From DASRHK01 sp035650495 (GTDB lineage: Bacteria > Pseudomonadota > Gammaproteobacteria > Nevskiales > Nevskiaceae): DNA of 64,000 nucleotides. The notes under the pieces are model-generated. The model saw only the letters and a program-made list of their open reading frames with translations, searched no databases and was not told the origin of the DNA. This document shows positions 33,636 to 41,842 of the stretch, piece after piece. A program made the translations under genes and the position numbers. The stretch lies in contig DASRHK010000026.1 of NCBI GenBank assembly GCA_035650495.1, positions 1-64,000 of the forward strand. Direction: 5' to 3'. Within the stretch, counting starts at the first letter, position 1, and every line of letters begins with the position of its first letter.

Positions 33636-34354
33636 CTCGCGCGCGCCTTGGCGATCAGCTGGGTCGCGTTCTGCAGGTAGTCCTCGAAGGACTGGCCCTT
33701 CACCAGGTATTTCCCTTCGATGAGCAGCGTGGGCGTCGAGTGCACGCCGCTGTGCGCCGCGTAGACGCGCGCGGCCGCGATCTTCGCGGCGACCATGTCG
33801 CTCGCCATCGCCTGCTTGAATTTCTCCGGATCGACGCCGAACTGCGCGTAGAACTTCGCGAGCGTGTCCGCGTCGACGGGCGTGCCTTCGCCGGGAAGCT
33901 TGTGGGTCTGATGGATCGCCGCGTACACCGCCTCGTGCGACGTCGCCGCGACGCCGAGCGCTTCGGCGGCGAAGTACGCGCGCGCGTAGGGCACGAAGTC
34001 CGGCCGGAAATCGAGCGGCAGGTAGACCACGTGCACGTATGACGGCAGCGACCGCCGCCACTGCTCGAGCTTCGGCTCGAACGAATTGCACGCGGGACAG
34101 GCGTAGTTGAAGAACTCGGCGACTTCGACCTGTTCCGTGGTCGGCGTGTCGAACGGGATGCCGTCGGCGACGACTTCGTAGTCGCGGCCTTGCACCAAGC
34201 TCGCGCTCATCAGCGGTGCCGCGTCCGAGGATTCCACGGCGCTGGGCGGCGCAGCCGGGGGCGGCGCGGTCGCGGCGGGCGGTGGCGGCGCCGGTTTCGA
34301 GCAGGCAACGAGCGCGGCGGCGAGCACGGCGGTGAGCAATCGGCGGACGGACAC
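33632..34354 (-). CDS. dsbA: DsbA-family thiol:disulfide interchange lipoprotein
   Basis: 240 residues. The signal ends in a lipobox (LVAC) followed by a long Pro/Ala linker. The thioredoxin-fold domain carries EFFNYACPACNSFEP (CPAC active site) and the cis-proline loop STPTLLIEG. It catalyses disulfide formation in periplasmic proteins; lipidation would tether it to the inner or outer membrane. The start is GTG. Its stop overlaps that of the EPS hydrolase across a shared CTAG, marking the end of the EPS operon. Confidence 0.9.
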   Translation of the reverse strand: MSVRRLLTAVLAAALVACSKPAPPPPAATAPPPAAPPSAVESSDAAPLMSASLVQGRDYEVVADGIPFDTPTTEQVEVAEFFNYACPACNSFEPKLEQWRRSLPSYVHVVYLPLDFRPDFVPYARAYFAAEALGVAATSHEAVYAAIHQTHKLPGEGTPVDADTLAKFYAQFGVDPEKFKQAMASDMVAAKIAAARVYAAHSGVHSTPTLLIEGKYLVKGQSFEDYLQNATQLIAKARAS

Positions 34355-34424
34355 GATCAGGTTCTCCAGTGGACGGCGAGCACATTACATCGAACGCTTC
34401 CGCCGCGGGAGCGGTCGATACCCT

Positions 34425-35075
34425 GTGAAGAGCCGAGCTCGCGACATCGTGGTCGTCGGCACCTCCGCCGGCGGCTTCCCTGCGCTCCGCCACCTGCTGG
34501 CCGGGCTGCCCGAAGATCTCTCCGGTTCCATTTTCGTCGTGCTGCATCTGGCGCCGAGCTCTCCCGGCGCGATCCCCGAGCTGCTCGATCGTGTCAGCAA
34601 GCTTCCCGTGCGCGCCGCGATCGACGGTCACGCAATCGCGCGCGGCGCGATCTACGTGGCACCGGCCGATCGCCATCTGATGCTGATCGACGGCCGCATG
34701 CGCGTCGTCCACGGGCCGAAGGAGAACCACCATCGTCCTTCGATCGACGCGCTGTTCCGATCCGCCGCGGAGCACTACGGCTCGCGCGTCATCGGCGTCA
34801 TCCTCACCGGCATGCTCGACGACGGGCGACTTGGCCTGCGGACCGTGAAGGATCGCGGCGGCATCGCCATCGTGCAGAACCCCGCCGACGCCCAGTACCC
34901 CGACATGCCCGCGAATGCGGTCCGCGACGTCGAGGTCGATCACGTCGTCAATCTCGCCGATCTGCCGCCGCTGCTCGTGCGGCTCATGCGCATGCGCGAG
35001 ATCGGCGAGTCCACCGGAGTCACCTGCCCGACCTGCCACGGCTCGCGCAAGGCATCGACGGTGCGCGGCGCGTGA
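34425..35075 (+). CDS. Stand-alone CheB-type methylesterase domain protein
   Basis: 216 residues. The GTG start is placed directly before the catalytic fold (SRARDIVVVGTSAGG). The CheB triad is present: Ser14 (GTSAGG), His41 (LHLAPSS) and Asp133 (TGMLDDG). There is no receiver domain and no chemotaxis gene nearby. The C terminus has a CxxC pair (TCPTCHGS), resembling the zinc-ribbon tail of some free CheB proteins but cut short. It may deamidate or demethylate a receptor in trans, or have another esterase target. Confidence 0.88.
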   Translation: MKSRARDIVVVGTSAGGFPALRHLLAGLPEDLSGSIFVVLHLAPSSPGAIPELLDRVSKLPVRAAIDGHAIARGAIYVAPADRHLMLIDGRMRVVHGPKENHHRPSIDALFRSAAEHYGSRVIGVILTGMLDDGRLGLRTVKDRGGIAIVQNPADAQYPDMPANAVRDVEVDHVVNLADLPPLLVRLMRMREIGESTGVTCPTCHGSRKASTVRGA

Positions 35076-35139
35076 GCCATGCGCGGCGGCGCGCCGGCCG
35101 CTAAACTCTGCGCCCTTCCCTCGCACCGCCACGAACGCA

Positions 35140-36147
35140 ATGCCGACGAGCACGATCTCCCTCACCCGCTTCCTGATCGAAGAGCAGCGCGCCAAGGCGC
35201 ACATCGAGGGCGACCTGCGCTTGCTGATCGAAGTCGTCGCGCGCGCGTGCAAGGAGATTGCGATCGCCGTCGGCAAAGGCGCGCTCGGCGGCGTGCTCGG
35301 CGAAGCCGGCACCGGCAACGTGCAAGGCGAGGCGCAGAAGAAGCTCGACGTGCTGTCCAACGAGATCCTGCTCGAGGCCAACGAGTGGGGCGGCCACGTC
35401 GCCGGCCTCGCGTCGGAAGAGATGGATCACCCGCACGCGATCCCGCACGATTTCCCCAAGGGCGGCTATCTGCTGGTGTTCGATCCGCTCGACGGCTCCT
35501 CCAACATCGACGTCAACGTCTCCGTCGGCACGATCTTCTCGGTGCTGCGCTGCCCGGACGGCTTCATCGGCACCGAGGACGAAGCATTCTTGCAGCCGGG
35601 CACGACGCAAGTCGCCGCGGGCTATTGCGTGTACGGGCCGTCGACGATCCTGGTGCTCACGCTCGGCGACGGCACCCACGCGTTCACGCTCGACCGCGAG
35701 CTCGGCAGCTTCCGCATGACCAGTCGCAACATCCAGATCCCGCCGGACACGAAGGAATTCGCGATCAACATGTCGAACCAGCGCTTCTGGGAAGCGCCGG
35801 TGAAGCGCTACGTCGACGAGATGGTCGCCGGCAAGCAGGGCCCGCGCGGCGCCGACTTCAACATGCGCTGGGTCGCCTCGATGGTCGCCGACGTGCATCG
35901 CATCCTCACGCGGGGCGGCATCTTCATGTATCCGCTCGATTCGAAGACCAAGGACAAGGGCGGCAAGCTGCGGCTGCTCTACGAAGCCAACCCGATGGCG
36001 TTCATCGTCGAGCAGGCCGGCGGCGCGGCGACCACCGGTCGGGAACGGATCATGGAGCTCAAGCCCGCCAAGCTGCACCAGCGCGTGCCGGTGATCCTCG
36101 GCTCACGCAATGAAGTCGAGCGCGTGACGGGCTACCACCGCGGCTGA
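35140..36147 (+). CDS. fbp: Class 1 fructose-1,6-bisphosphatase
   Basis: 335 residues, standard length. Metal and substrate motifs: LASEEMDHP (metal Glu), VFDPLDGSSNIDVNVSVGTIFSV (the DPLDGSSN signature), YGPSTILVLT, and the C-terminal LYEANPMAFIVEQAGGAATTG. It hydrolyses fructose-1,6-bisphosphate to fructose-6-phosphate in gluconeogenesis, a step that also feeds sugar-nucleotide supply for EPS. It is convergent with the degenerate A-PCP gene. Confidence 0.98.
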   Translation: MPTSTISLTRFLIEEQRAKAHIEGDLRLLIEVVARACKEIAIAVGKGALGGVLGEAGTGNVQGEAQKKLDVLSNEILLEANEWGGHVAGLASEEMDHPHAIPHDFPKGGYLLVFDPLDGSSNIDVNVSVGTIFSVLRCPDGFIGTEDEAFLQPGTTQVAAGYCVYGPSTILVLTLGDGTHAFTLDRELGSFRMTSRNIQIPPDTKEFAINMSNQRFWEAPVKRYVDEMVAGKQGPRGADFNMRWVASMVADVHRILTRGGIFMYPLDSKTKDKGGKLRLLYEANPMAFIVEQAGGAATTGRERIMELKPAKLHQRVPVILGSRNEVERVTGYHRG

Positions 36148-36170
36148 AGCGCCGCCGCGCGCGGCGCGCC

Positions 36171-38096
36171 CTACAACGGCACGCCGAGCTGCCCGGGCTG
36201 CGAGGGACCGCCGCGCGTGCGCGTGAACGACAGCGTGTCGCGCCAGCCGCGCGGATTCGGATCGTTCGCGCTCTTGCGCACGGGCCGCGACTTGTTGAGC
36301 CACGCCGCGAGCGCGCTCACTTTCGGATAGGTGAACAGGTCCATCAGCTCGAGGTCGCGGCGGATCTCGACGCGGATCATCGCGTGCGCCTGCTCGAGCT
36401 GCAGCGAAGTGCCGCCCTGATCGAAGAAGTTGTCGTGCAGGCCGACGCTGTCGTTGCCGAGCACTTCGCGGAAGATGCGCAGCAGCTTGCCCTCGATGCT
36501 GTCGGCCGACATCAGGCTGCGGCTCGGCGGCGGCGGCGGCACGCGCTCGGCGAGCGCGGCGCGATCGACGCGGCCGTTGGACGCGAGCGGGAGCACGTCG
36601 ACCACCTGCACCACGCACGGGACCATGAAGTCCGGCAGCATCATCTGCATGTACGCGCGCAGCTCGCCGGTCGACACCGCGCTGCCGGCCGGCGGCGTGA
36701 CGAAGGCCGCGAGCTGTCGCTGCTCCACCTCGCCCACCGCGATGACCGCGACGTCGTTGATCATGCCGCTGCGCCGTGCCGCGGCTTCGACGCGATCGAG
36801 GTCGACCCGCTTGCCGCTGCTGCGCACGCTGCGATCGCCGCGCGAGATGAGCTCGAGCGCGCCGTCCGCGCGACGGCGCACGCGATCGCCGGTGCGGAAC
36901 ACGCGCTGCACCGTGCCTGCGGCATGGGTGAAGCGCTCGGTGGTGAACTGCGAGCGATTGAGATAGCCGTGCGCGAGCCCGGCGCCGCCGATGTAGAGCT
37001 CACCCTCGCGCTCGTCGTTGATGACGCGGCGCGCCTCGTCGAGCACGAGCGCCTGCGTCTGCGCGACCGCGGTTCCGATCGGCAGCGCGTCGACCACCGG
37101 CGTGTCGACCGCAACCACGTGCGAGCACGCGAGCGCCGCCGTCTCGGTCGGGCCGTAAGCGATGACGATGCGGGTGCCGGTCAGCGCCTGGCGCGCGCGC
37201 TCGACGTGCACGGTCGACGGCAGGTCGCCGCCGACGATGAGCTGGCGCAGCGATTTCAGGGTGTCGATCCGCTGATCGACCATCTGGTGGAACACGCCGG
37301 CGTTGAGCCATGCGGTGGTCACACCGTGGCGATGGATGGTCTCGGCGATGCCTTCGAGCGACGGATGCATCGCCGACACGATCGCGAGCTTGCTGCCGTT
37401 GAGCAGCGCGCCCCAGACCTCGAAGCTCGCCGCGTCGTAAGCGAGCGGCGACAGCTGCAGCATGACTTGCTCGGGACCGAGCTCGATGCCGTCGAGCGAT
37501 TGCGCGAAGCGCAGCAGCGCGCGATGCGGGATCTGCACGCCGCGCGGCTGCGCGTTCGGCGCGCACGTGTAGAGCACGCAGGCGAGGTCCTCGGCGCCGA
37601 TGACCGGCATGGTGAGCATGTTGCGCCGCGTGTGCAGCGGCGCCTCGGGACCGACGTCGAGCGTCGGACAGCTCCAGAAATGCGGCACGCGGCTCTGGCG
37701 CAGCTGCTCTTCCTGCACCAGCATCAGCGCCGGCGTCGCGTCGTCGCAGATGTAGCGCAGCTGCTTGGCGGAATGCGTGGGATCGAACGGCAGGCAGGTG
37801 CCGCCGGCCTTGAGGATGCCGATCATCGCGGCGATCGTCTCGGGGCCGCGCGGCGCGAACAGCCCGACCATGGTGCCGCGGCCGACGCCCATGTCGACCA
37901 GCTTGCGGGCGACGGCGTCGGAGCGCGCGTCGAGCGCCCAGTAGGACAGCTCGCGATGCCCGCACACCATCGCGGTGCGCGAGCCGGAGCGCTCGACCTG
38001 CTTGCGGAAGGCGTCCTGGATCGACTGCGGACGCATCAGGCTCTGCAGGCGCTCCTGCAGCGCGCTCTGCCGGCTGGGTTGTTCTGCGAGTGACAT
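36171..38096 (-). CDS. NRPS-like A-PCP protein with a degenerate adenylation domain
   Basis: 641 residues. The A-domain fold is complete in outline: LSYWALDARSDAVARKL, IAYGPTETAALA, GELYIGGAGLAHGYL and FRTGDRVRRRADG. The P-loop core A3, normally YTSGSTGxPKG, reads LYTCAPNAQPRG (175-186), and the A10 catalytic Lys is Arg (SNGRVDR). ATP-dependent loading is therefore doubtful. The PCP is intact (FFDQGGTSLQ, Ser564). I use the ATG preceded by GAGGGG. It is transcribed toward fbp from a promoter region carrying inverted-repeat copy 3, linking it to the EPS regulon. It may be a carrier loaded in trans. Confidence 0.9.
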   Translation of the reverse strand: MSLAEQPSRQSALQERLQSLMRPQSIQDAFRKQVERSGSRTAMVCGHRELSYWALDARSDAVARKLVDMGVGRGTMVGLFAPRGPETIAAMIGILKAGGTCLPFDPTHSAKQLRYICDDATPALMLVQEEQLRQSRVPHFWSCPTLDVGPEAPLHTRRNMLTMPVIGAEDLACVLYTCAPNAQPRGVQIPHRALLRFAQSLDGIELGPEQVMLQLSPLAYDAASFEVWGALLNGSKLAIVSAMHPSLEGIAETIHRHGVTTAWLNAGVFHQMVDQRIDTLKSLRQLIVGGDLPSTVHVERARQALTGTRIVIAYGPTETAALACSHVVAVDTPVVDALPIGTAVAQTQALVLDEARRVINDEREGELYIGGAGLAHGYLNRSQFTTERFTHAAGTVQRVFRTGDRVRRRADGALELISRGDRSVRSSGKRVDLDRVEAAARRSGMINDVAVIAVGEVEQRQLAAFVTPPAGSAVSTGELRAYMQMMLPDFMVPCVVQVVDVLPLASNGRVDRAALAERVPPPPPSRSLMSADSIEGKLLRIFREVLGNDSVGLHDNFFDQGGTSLQLEQAHAMIRVEIRRDLELMDLFTYPKVSALAAWLNKSRPVRKSANDPNPRGWRDTLSFTRTRGGPSQPGQLGVPL

Positions 38097-38196
38097 GGCT
38101 GGAGCCCCTCTCGTCAACAGTTGCCTGGCGGTGCCCCCGGCCGCGCATGCACGCGTTGACTCAGGGCCATCGTGCCGAAGGGCCTTCGCGCGATCT

Positions 38197-38210
38197 GTCC
38201 GTTAGCGGAC
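38197..38210. promoter_or_regulatory. EPS-region inverted repeat, copy 3 (upstream of the A-PCP gene)
   Basis: GTCCG-TTAG-CGGAC, preceded by TCT. It lies 101 bp upstream of the chosen start of the degenerate A-PCP gene and just past the stop of the choice-of-anchor P gene (minus strand). The 125-bp gap holds little else; I see no clear terminator there. Confidence 0.7.
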
Positions 38211-38221
38211 TCATGCGCGCG

Positions 38222-38884
38222 TCACAGGCAGGGACAGGTCAGGATCCCGGACTGCGCGTGCGAGATGACGATGTCGGCGCCGGCCACGCCGGCTACGCCG
38301 GGGATGATCAGATGGATCGCGTTCACCGAGATCGTGTTGACGTCGGGATGCGTCTGCTCGTTCATGATCAGCGTGCCGATGCCGATCAGCGTGCGCTTGT
38401 CGTTGACCTTGTGGTTCCAGGTGATGCCCTTGCCGTTGATGGTCAGGTTGACGAGGTTCGCCATGCCCGCCGTGCTCACGGTCATCGAGTCCTCGTGACA
38501 GCGCGCCTCCGAATCGGCCTCGATGAGATCGGCCTTGATCGTCACGCCGTGCGCCTTGATCACGAGCTTCTGCACCGCCGCGCTCGCCGCGCTGACGTCG
38601 TTGTCGCCCGAGGCGACGGCGCTCAGCGTCTGCGAGTGGACTTCGGTCGGCGCGGGATTGTCGAAGGTCACCACGGTCGCGTCGCGCGTCGCACCGGTCG
38701 GATCGATCTCGCCGGTGTCGGCGACGACGACCTTGGTGCTCGACTTCAGCAGGTTCGCCTGCGCGTTGACCACGGTGGCGCGGCCGGAATACGCGGTCAC
38801 GCCGCCGCAGGCGTGAGCCGATTGCCAACTGCAGATCGCCGCCGCCACCAGCACGGGCGCGACCAGACGGGTACGAGAGTCCAT
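38222..38884 (-). CDS. Secreted choice-of-anchor P family protein
   Basis: 220 residues starting MDSRTRLVAP behind GGAGGC, with a signal peptide (VLVAAAICSWQSAHA, cleavage before Cys-Gly). The mature part is beta-rich with repeats such as VVVADTGEIDPTGATRDATV, then SEARCHEDSMTVSTAGMANL, LTINGKGITW, LIMNEQTH and VNAIHLIIPG, ending in a Cys-Pro-Cys tail. This matches the actinobacterial-type choice-of-anchor P family. It would be exported to the surface or matrix; the role is unknown. Inverted-repeat copies 4 and 5 precede it. Confidence 0.75.
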   Translation of the reverse strand: MDSRTRLVAPVLVAAAICSWQSAHACGGVTAYSGRATVVNAQANLLKSSTKVVVADTGEIDPTGATRDATVVTFDNPAPTEVHSQTLSAVASGDNDVSAASAAVQKLVIKAHGVTIKADLIEADSEARCHEDSMTVSTAGMANLVNLTINGKGITWNHKVNDKRTLIGIGTLIMNEQTHPDVNTISVNAIHLIIPGVAGVAGADIVISHAQSGILTCPCL

Positions 38885-38950
38885 GACACGAAGCCTCCAG
38901 ATGCACTCTCTCCCTGGCGATCTTGTAGCCCGGCCGCCAGCGCGTTTTCT

Positions 38951-39000
38951 GTCCGCTAAAGGACGCCTGAAAGCGACACTTTTTAGGTCCGCGATCGGAC
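38951..39000. promoter_or_regulatory. EPS-region inverted repeats, copies 4 and 5, between diverging genes
   Basis: GTCCG-CTAA-AGGAC (38951-38964, one mismatch, preceded by TCT) and GTCCG-CGAT-CGGAC (38987-39000). Their centres are 36 bp apart. They lie in the 180-bp gap between the choice-of-anchor P gene (minus) and the initiating sugar transferase (plus) and can regulate both. Confidence 0.7.
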
Positions 39001-39064
39001 GGAACGTCGCCGCCCGCCGACCCATGATGGCCTCGCATCTCGACGCTGCTCGGAGGCAGCCCCG

Positions 39065-39841
39065 ATGGCCAACGATCTACGCGATCCAGGGTTCCTGGAA
39101 GGTCCCCACGGCACCACGCCGATGTCCCTGCTCGCCCCCTTCCGGTGGGTCGTCGCCGAGCGCCTGCCGCTGTCGCACGCGCAGGTCATCGGCTCCTACC
39201 TGCTGCAGGCGCCGCCGCCACCGATCCCGCGCCACATCGCGCTGATCAAGCGCGCGATGGACATCGTCGGCGCCACCATCGCGCTCCTGCTCGCATCGCC
39301 GATCCTGCTGTTCACCATCATCGCGCTGTGGCGCAGCGGCGGACCGATCTTCTTCTCGCAGACGCGCATCGGGCTCAACGGCCAGAGCTTCCGCTGCTGG
39401 AAATTCCGCTCGATGGTGCCCAACGCCGAGGGCGTCCTGAAGGCGCTGCTCGAGCGCGATCCGGCGTTGCGCGCCGAATGGATGTGCGGCCAGAAGCTCA
39501 AGCGCGATCCGCGCATCACCCGGCTCGGCCATTTCATCCGCAAGACCAGCATCGACGAGCTGCCGCAGCTGTGGAACGTGCTGCGCGGCGACATGAGCCT
39601 GGTCGGCGCGCGGCCGATCCTGCCGAGCCAGATCGTTCACTACGGCCGCAATGCGAAGTGGTATCTCGCGATGCGCCCGGGCATCACCGGCCTGTGGCAG
39701 GTGACCGCGCGCGGCGACGACGACTTCGACCGGCGCGTGCGGCTCGACTGCGCCTACGCGCGCAACTACCGCTTCAGCAAGGACGTCTACATCCTGTTCA
39801 AGACGGTGTTCGTGGTCCTCTCGGGCCGCGGCGCGATGTAA
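39065..39841 (+). CDS. Initiating sugar transferase (polyprenyl-phosphate phosphoglycosyltransferase)
   Basis: 258 residues. It is a small monotopic PGT: a membrane helix (about 62-82, AMDIVGATIALLLASPILLFTI), then IFFSQTRIGLNGQSFRCWKF, the DELPQLWNVLRGDMSLVGARP core (catalytic Asp-Glu, with Ala where many have Pro) and RPGITGLWQVTARG. It transfers a sugar-1-phosphate to undecaprenyl phosphate, starting the repeat unit. It is separated from the main operon by about 5 kb and is likely co-regulated through copies 4 and 5. A downstream ATG (MSLLAPF) is another start option. Confidence 0.93.
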   Translation: MANDLRDPGFLEGPHGTTPMSLLAPFRWVVAERLPLSHAQVIGSYLLQAPPPPIPRHIALIKRAMDIVGATIALLLASPILLFTIIALWRSGGPIFFSQTRIGLNGQSFRCWKFRSMVPNAEGVLKALLERDPALRAEWMCGQKLKRDPRITRLGHFIRKTSIDELPQLWNVLRGDMSLVGARPILPSQIVHYGRNAKWYLAMRPGITGLWQVTARGDDDFDRRVRLDCAYARNYRFSKDVYILFKTVFVVLSGRGAM

Positions 39842-39850
39842 TCCATCGTC

Positions 39851-40948
39851 ATGCGAGGGCTCGCATTCATCGCGCTCCTCTGCGCCGCGCTCTGCGCGCA
39901 CGCCTCGTCATGGCCCGACTGGGATCGCTTCGCCGATCGCTTCGTCGAGCCTGACGGCCGCGTGGTCGATCTCACCTTCGATCAGAAGAGCACGTCCGAA
40001 GGCCAGAGCTACGGCATGTTCTTCGCGCTGGTCGCCAACGATCGCGCGCGCTTCGACCAGATCCTGCGCTGGACCAACGACAACCTCGCCGGCGGCAAGC
40101 TCGGGGAGCGCCTGCCCGCGTGGCACTGGGGCAAGCGCGACGATGGCAGCTGGGGCGTGATCGACGACAACGCCGCCGCCGACGGCGAATTGTGGATGGC
40201 GTACTCGCTGCTGCAGGCCTCGCAGCTCTGGAACGATCCGGGTTACATGGTGCTCGCGCGCAAGCTGATGGCGCAGATCGCCAGGCAGGAGGTCGCGCAC
40301 GTCGACGACGCGCACGCATGGCTGCTGCCGGGACCGGTCGGCTTCGTCATCGACGGCAACCGCCTGCGCATCGATCCCTCCTATCTGCCGCAGTTCGTGT
40401 TCGCGGCGTTCGCCCAGGCCGATCCGCAAGGTCCCTGGGAGACGATCTGGAAGACCTACGCCGAAGCCGCGCCGAAGATCTACGCGTCGGGTCTCGCGCC
40501 CGATCTGTTCATCGTCGAGCCGAACGGCCGCATCTCGCCGGATCCCGAGCGCGGCATCGGCAGCTATGACGCGATTCGCGTCTATCTGTGGGCCGGCATG
40601 TCGGGGCGTCGCGGCGAGCCGCTGCTGCGCGAGCTCAGCCGCTTCGACGACATCGTGCGCGCGCGGGGACGTCCGCCGGAGAAAGTCGATCCCGCGAGTG
40701 GCGCCATGCTCGGCGATTTCTCGCCGATCGGATTCTCGGGCGCGGTGCTGCCGTATCTGCAAGCGCTCGGCGATGCGATGACGCTGCGCAAGCAGCAGGT
40801 GCGCCTGAAGATCTCGCAGCTCGCGGCGACGGCGGGTGCGTCGACCGCCTACTACGATCAGGCGTTGATCCTCTTCGGCAAGGGCTGGGTCGACGGCGCG
40901 TATCGCTTGGACGACGACGGCCGGCTCGTCCCGGGCTGGTCGAGATAG
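39851..40948 (+). CDS. bcsZ: Glycoside hydrolase family 8, BcsZ-type endoglucanase
   Basis: 365 residues. A signal peptide (LAFIALLCAALCAHA) precedes the GH8 (alpha/alpha)6 barrel. The catalytic acid is Glu50 (STSEGQSYGM) and the base is Asp240 (GSYDAIRVYLW). BcsZ trims beta-1,4-glucan in cellulose systems; no bcsA or bcsB is present, so here it probably cuts or edits the EPS in the periplasm, as wss/bcs-like hydrolases do in EPS loci. It lies 9 bp after the sugar transferase gene. Its 3' end overlaps the GT26 gene on the other strand by 91 bp. Confidence 0.92.
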   Translation: MRGLAFIALLCAALCAHASSWPDWDRFADRFVEPDGRVVDLTFDQKSTSEGQSYGMFFALVANDRARFDQILRWTNDNLAGGKLGERLPAWHWGKRDDGSWGVIDDNAAADGELWMAYSLLQASQLWNDPGYMVLARKLMAQIARQEVAHVDDAHAWLLPGPVGFVIDGNRLRIDPSYLPQFVFAAFAQADPQGPWETIWKTYAEAAPKIYASGLAPDLFIVEPNGRISPDPERGIGSYDAIRVYLWAGMSGRRGEPLLRELSRFDDIVRARGRPPEKVDPASGAMLGDFSPIGFSGAVLPYLQALGDAMTLRKQQVRLKISQLAATAGASTAYYDQALILFGKGWVDGAYRLDDDGRLVPGWSR

Positions 40949-41757
40949 CTGCGGCGCTCGCGCAGGTACGCAGCGTCGTTGGACGCCGGACGCAGCAGGA
41001 ACTGCGTGCGGCCGAGCAAGCCGAAGATGCGCGGACCGCGCACCAGATAACGCGAAGCCAGCCGCCGCGGGCTCTGCAGCAGCCGGTACAGCCACTCGAG
41101 CCCGCACTTGCGCATCCACTGTGGTGCGCGCTTCTCCTCGCCGGTCAGGAAATTCACCGACGCTCCGACGCACAGCGCCATGCCGTGCGCCGCGCGGCGC
41201 TCGCGCAGCTTCTGCGCGACGATCTCCTGCTGCGGCGACCCCACCGCGAGCAGGCAGAAGCGGAACGGGCTGTGCGCCTCGATGAACTCGAGGCACTCCT
41301 CCACGGCCGCGCGATCGCGGATGAAGCCCATCGGCGGATTGAAGTGGGCGAGATCGGTTAGCCCGAAGCGCTCGCGCAGCTTCTGCGCCTGCTCGGCCGT
41401 GCCGCCGATCAGCACGAGCTTGTCGTTTGGCGCGATCACCTTGGTGAACAGCGACGCGACGAGATCGCTGCCCGTGCAGACCGGCAGCCGCACGCCGCGG
41501 AACAGCCGCAGCAGATGTGCGATCAACCGGCTGTCGAGCAGCACATACGCCGCCGACGCGTAGAGCGAGCGGAATTTCGGATCGTCGTGCAACCGCAGCA
41601 CGTGATCGGCGTTGGGCGTCACGACGTAGCCGTAGCGGCGATCGCCGAAGCCCGCCGCGACGCCCGTGAACTGGCCGAGATCGAAATCGTCGATCGGGCA
41701 CGGCACTGGCGGCGGCGAATAAGGCGCGAGCGGGAGCTGGTCGATGACGCGGTCCAT
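40858..41757 (-). CDS. WecG/TagA/CpsF family glycosyltransferase (GT26)
   Basis: 299 residues. Family pattern: YGYVVTPNADHVLRLHDD, AAYVLLDSRLIAHLLR, VCTGSDLVASLF, KLVLIGGTAEQA, LLAVGSPQQEIVA and CVGASVNFLTGEEKRAPQWMRK, then GLEWLYRLLQSPRRLASRYL. These enzymes add the second sugar (often ManNAc-type) to an undecaprenyl-PP-linked GlcNAc. I prefer the ATG giving MDRVIDQLP because the stretch before it contains two EPS inverted repeats. An ATG at 41838, 4 bp after the EpsL-like stop, is a credible alternative. Confidence 0.9.
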   Translation of the reverse strand: MDRVIDQLPLAPYSPPPVPCPIDDFDLGQFTGVAAGFGDRRYGYVVTPNADHVLRLHDDPKFRSLYASAAYVLLDSRLIAHLLRLFRGVRLPVCTGSDLVASLFTKVIAPNDKLVLIGGTAEQAQKLRERFGLTDLAHFNPPMGFIRDRAAVEECLEFIEAHSPFRFCLLAVGSPQQEIVAQKLRERRAAHGMALCVGASVNFLTGEEKRAPQWMRKCGLEWLYRLLQSPRRLASRYLVRGPRIFGLLGRTQFLLRPASNDAAYLRERRSYLDQPGTSRPSSSKRYAPSTQPLPKRINA

Positions 41758-41791
41758 GACCGCATGTTCGCCGCGCCATGGATCGGGGTCT

Positions 41792-41836
41792 GTCCGGGGA
41801 CGGACACTGCGCCAGTCCCTCGGTACGGGACCGTAC
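41792..41836. promoter_or_regulatory. EPS-region inverted repeats, copies 6 and 7 (upstream of the GT26 gene)
   Basis: GTCCG-GGGA-CGGAC (41792-41805, preceded by TCT and extending to TGTCCG/CGGACA) and GTACG-GGAC-CGTAC (41823-41836). Their centres are 31 bp apart, about three helical turns. They lie just upstream of the chosen GT26 start and after the EpsL-like gene. Confidence 0.7.
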
Positions 41837-41842
41837 ATTGGC

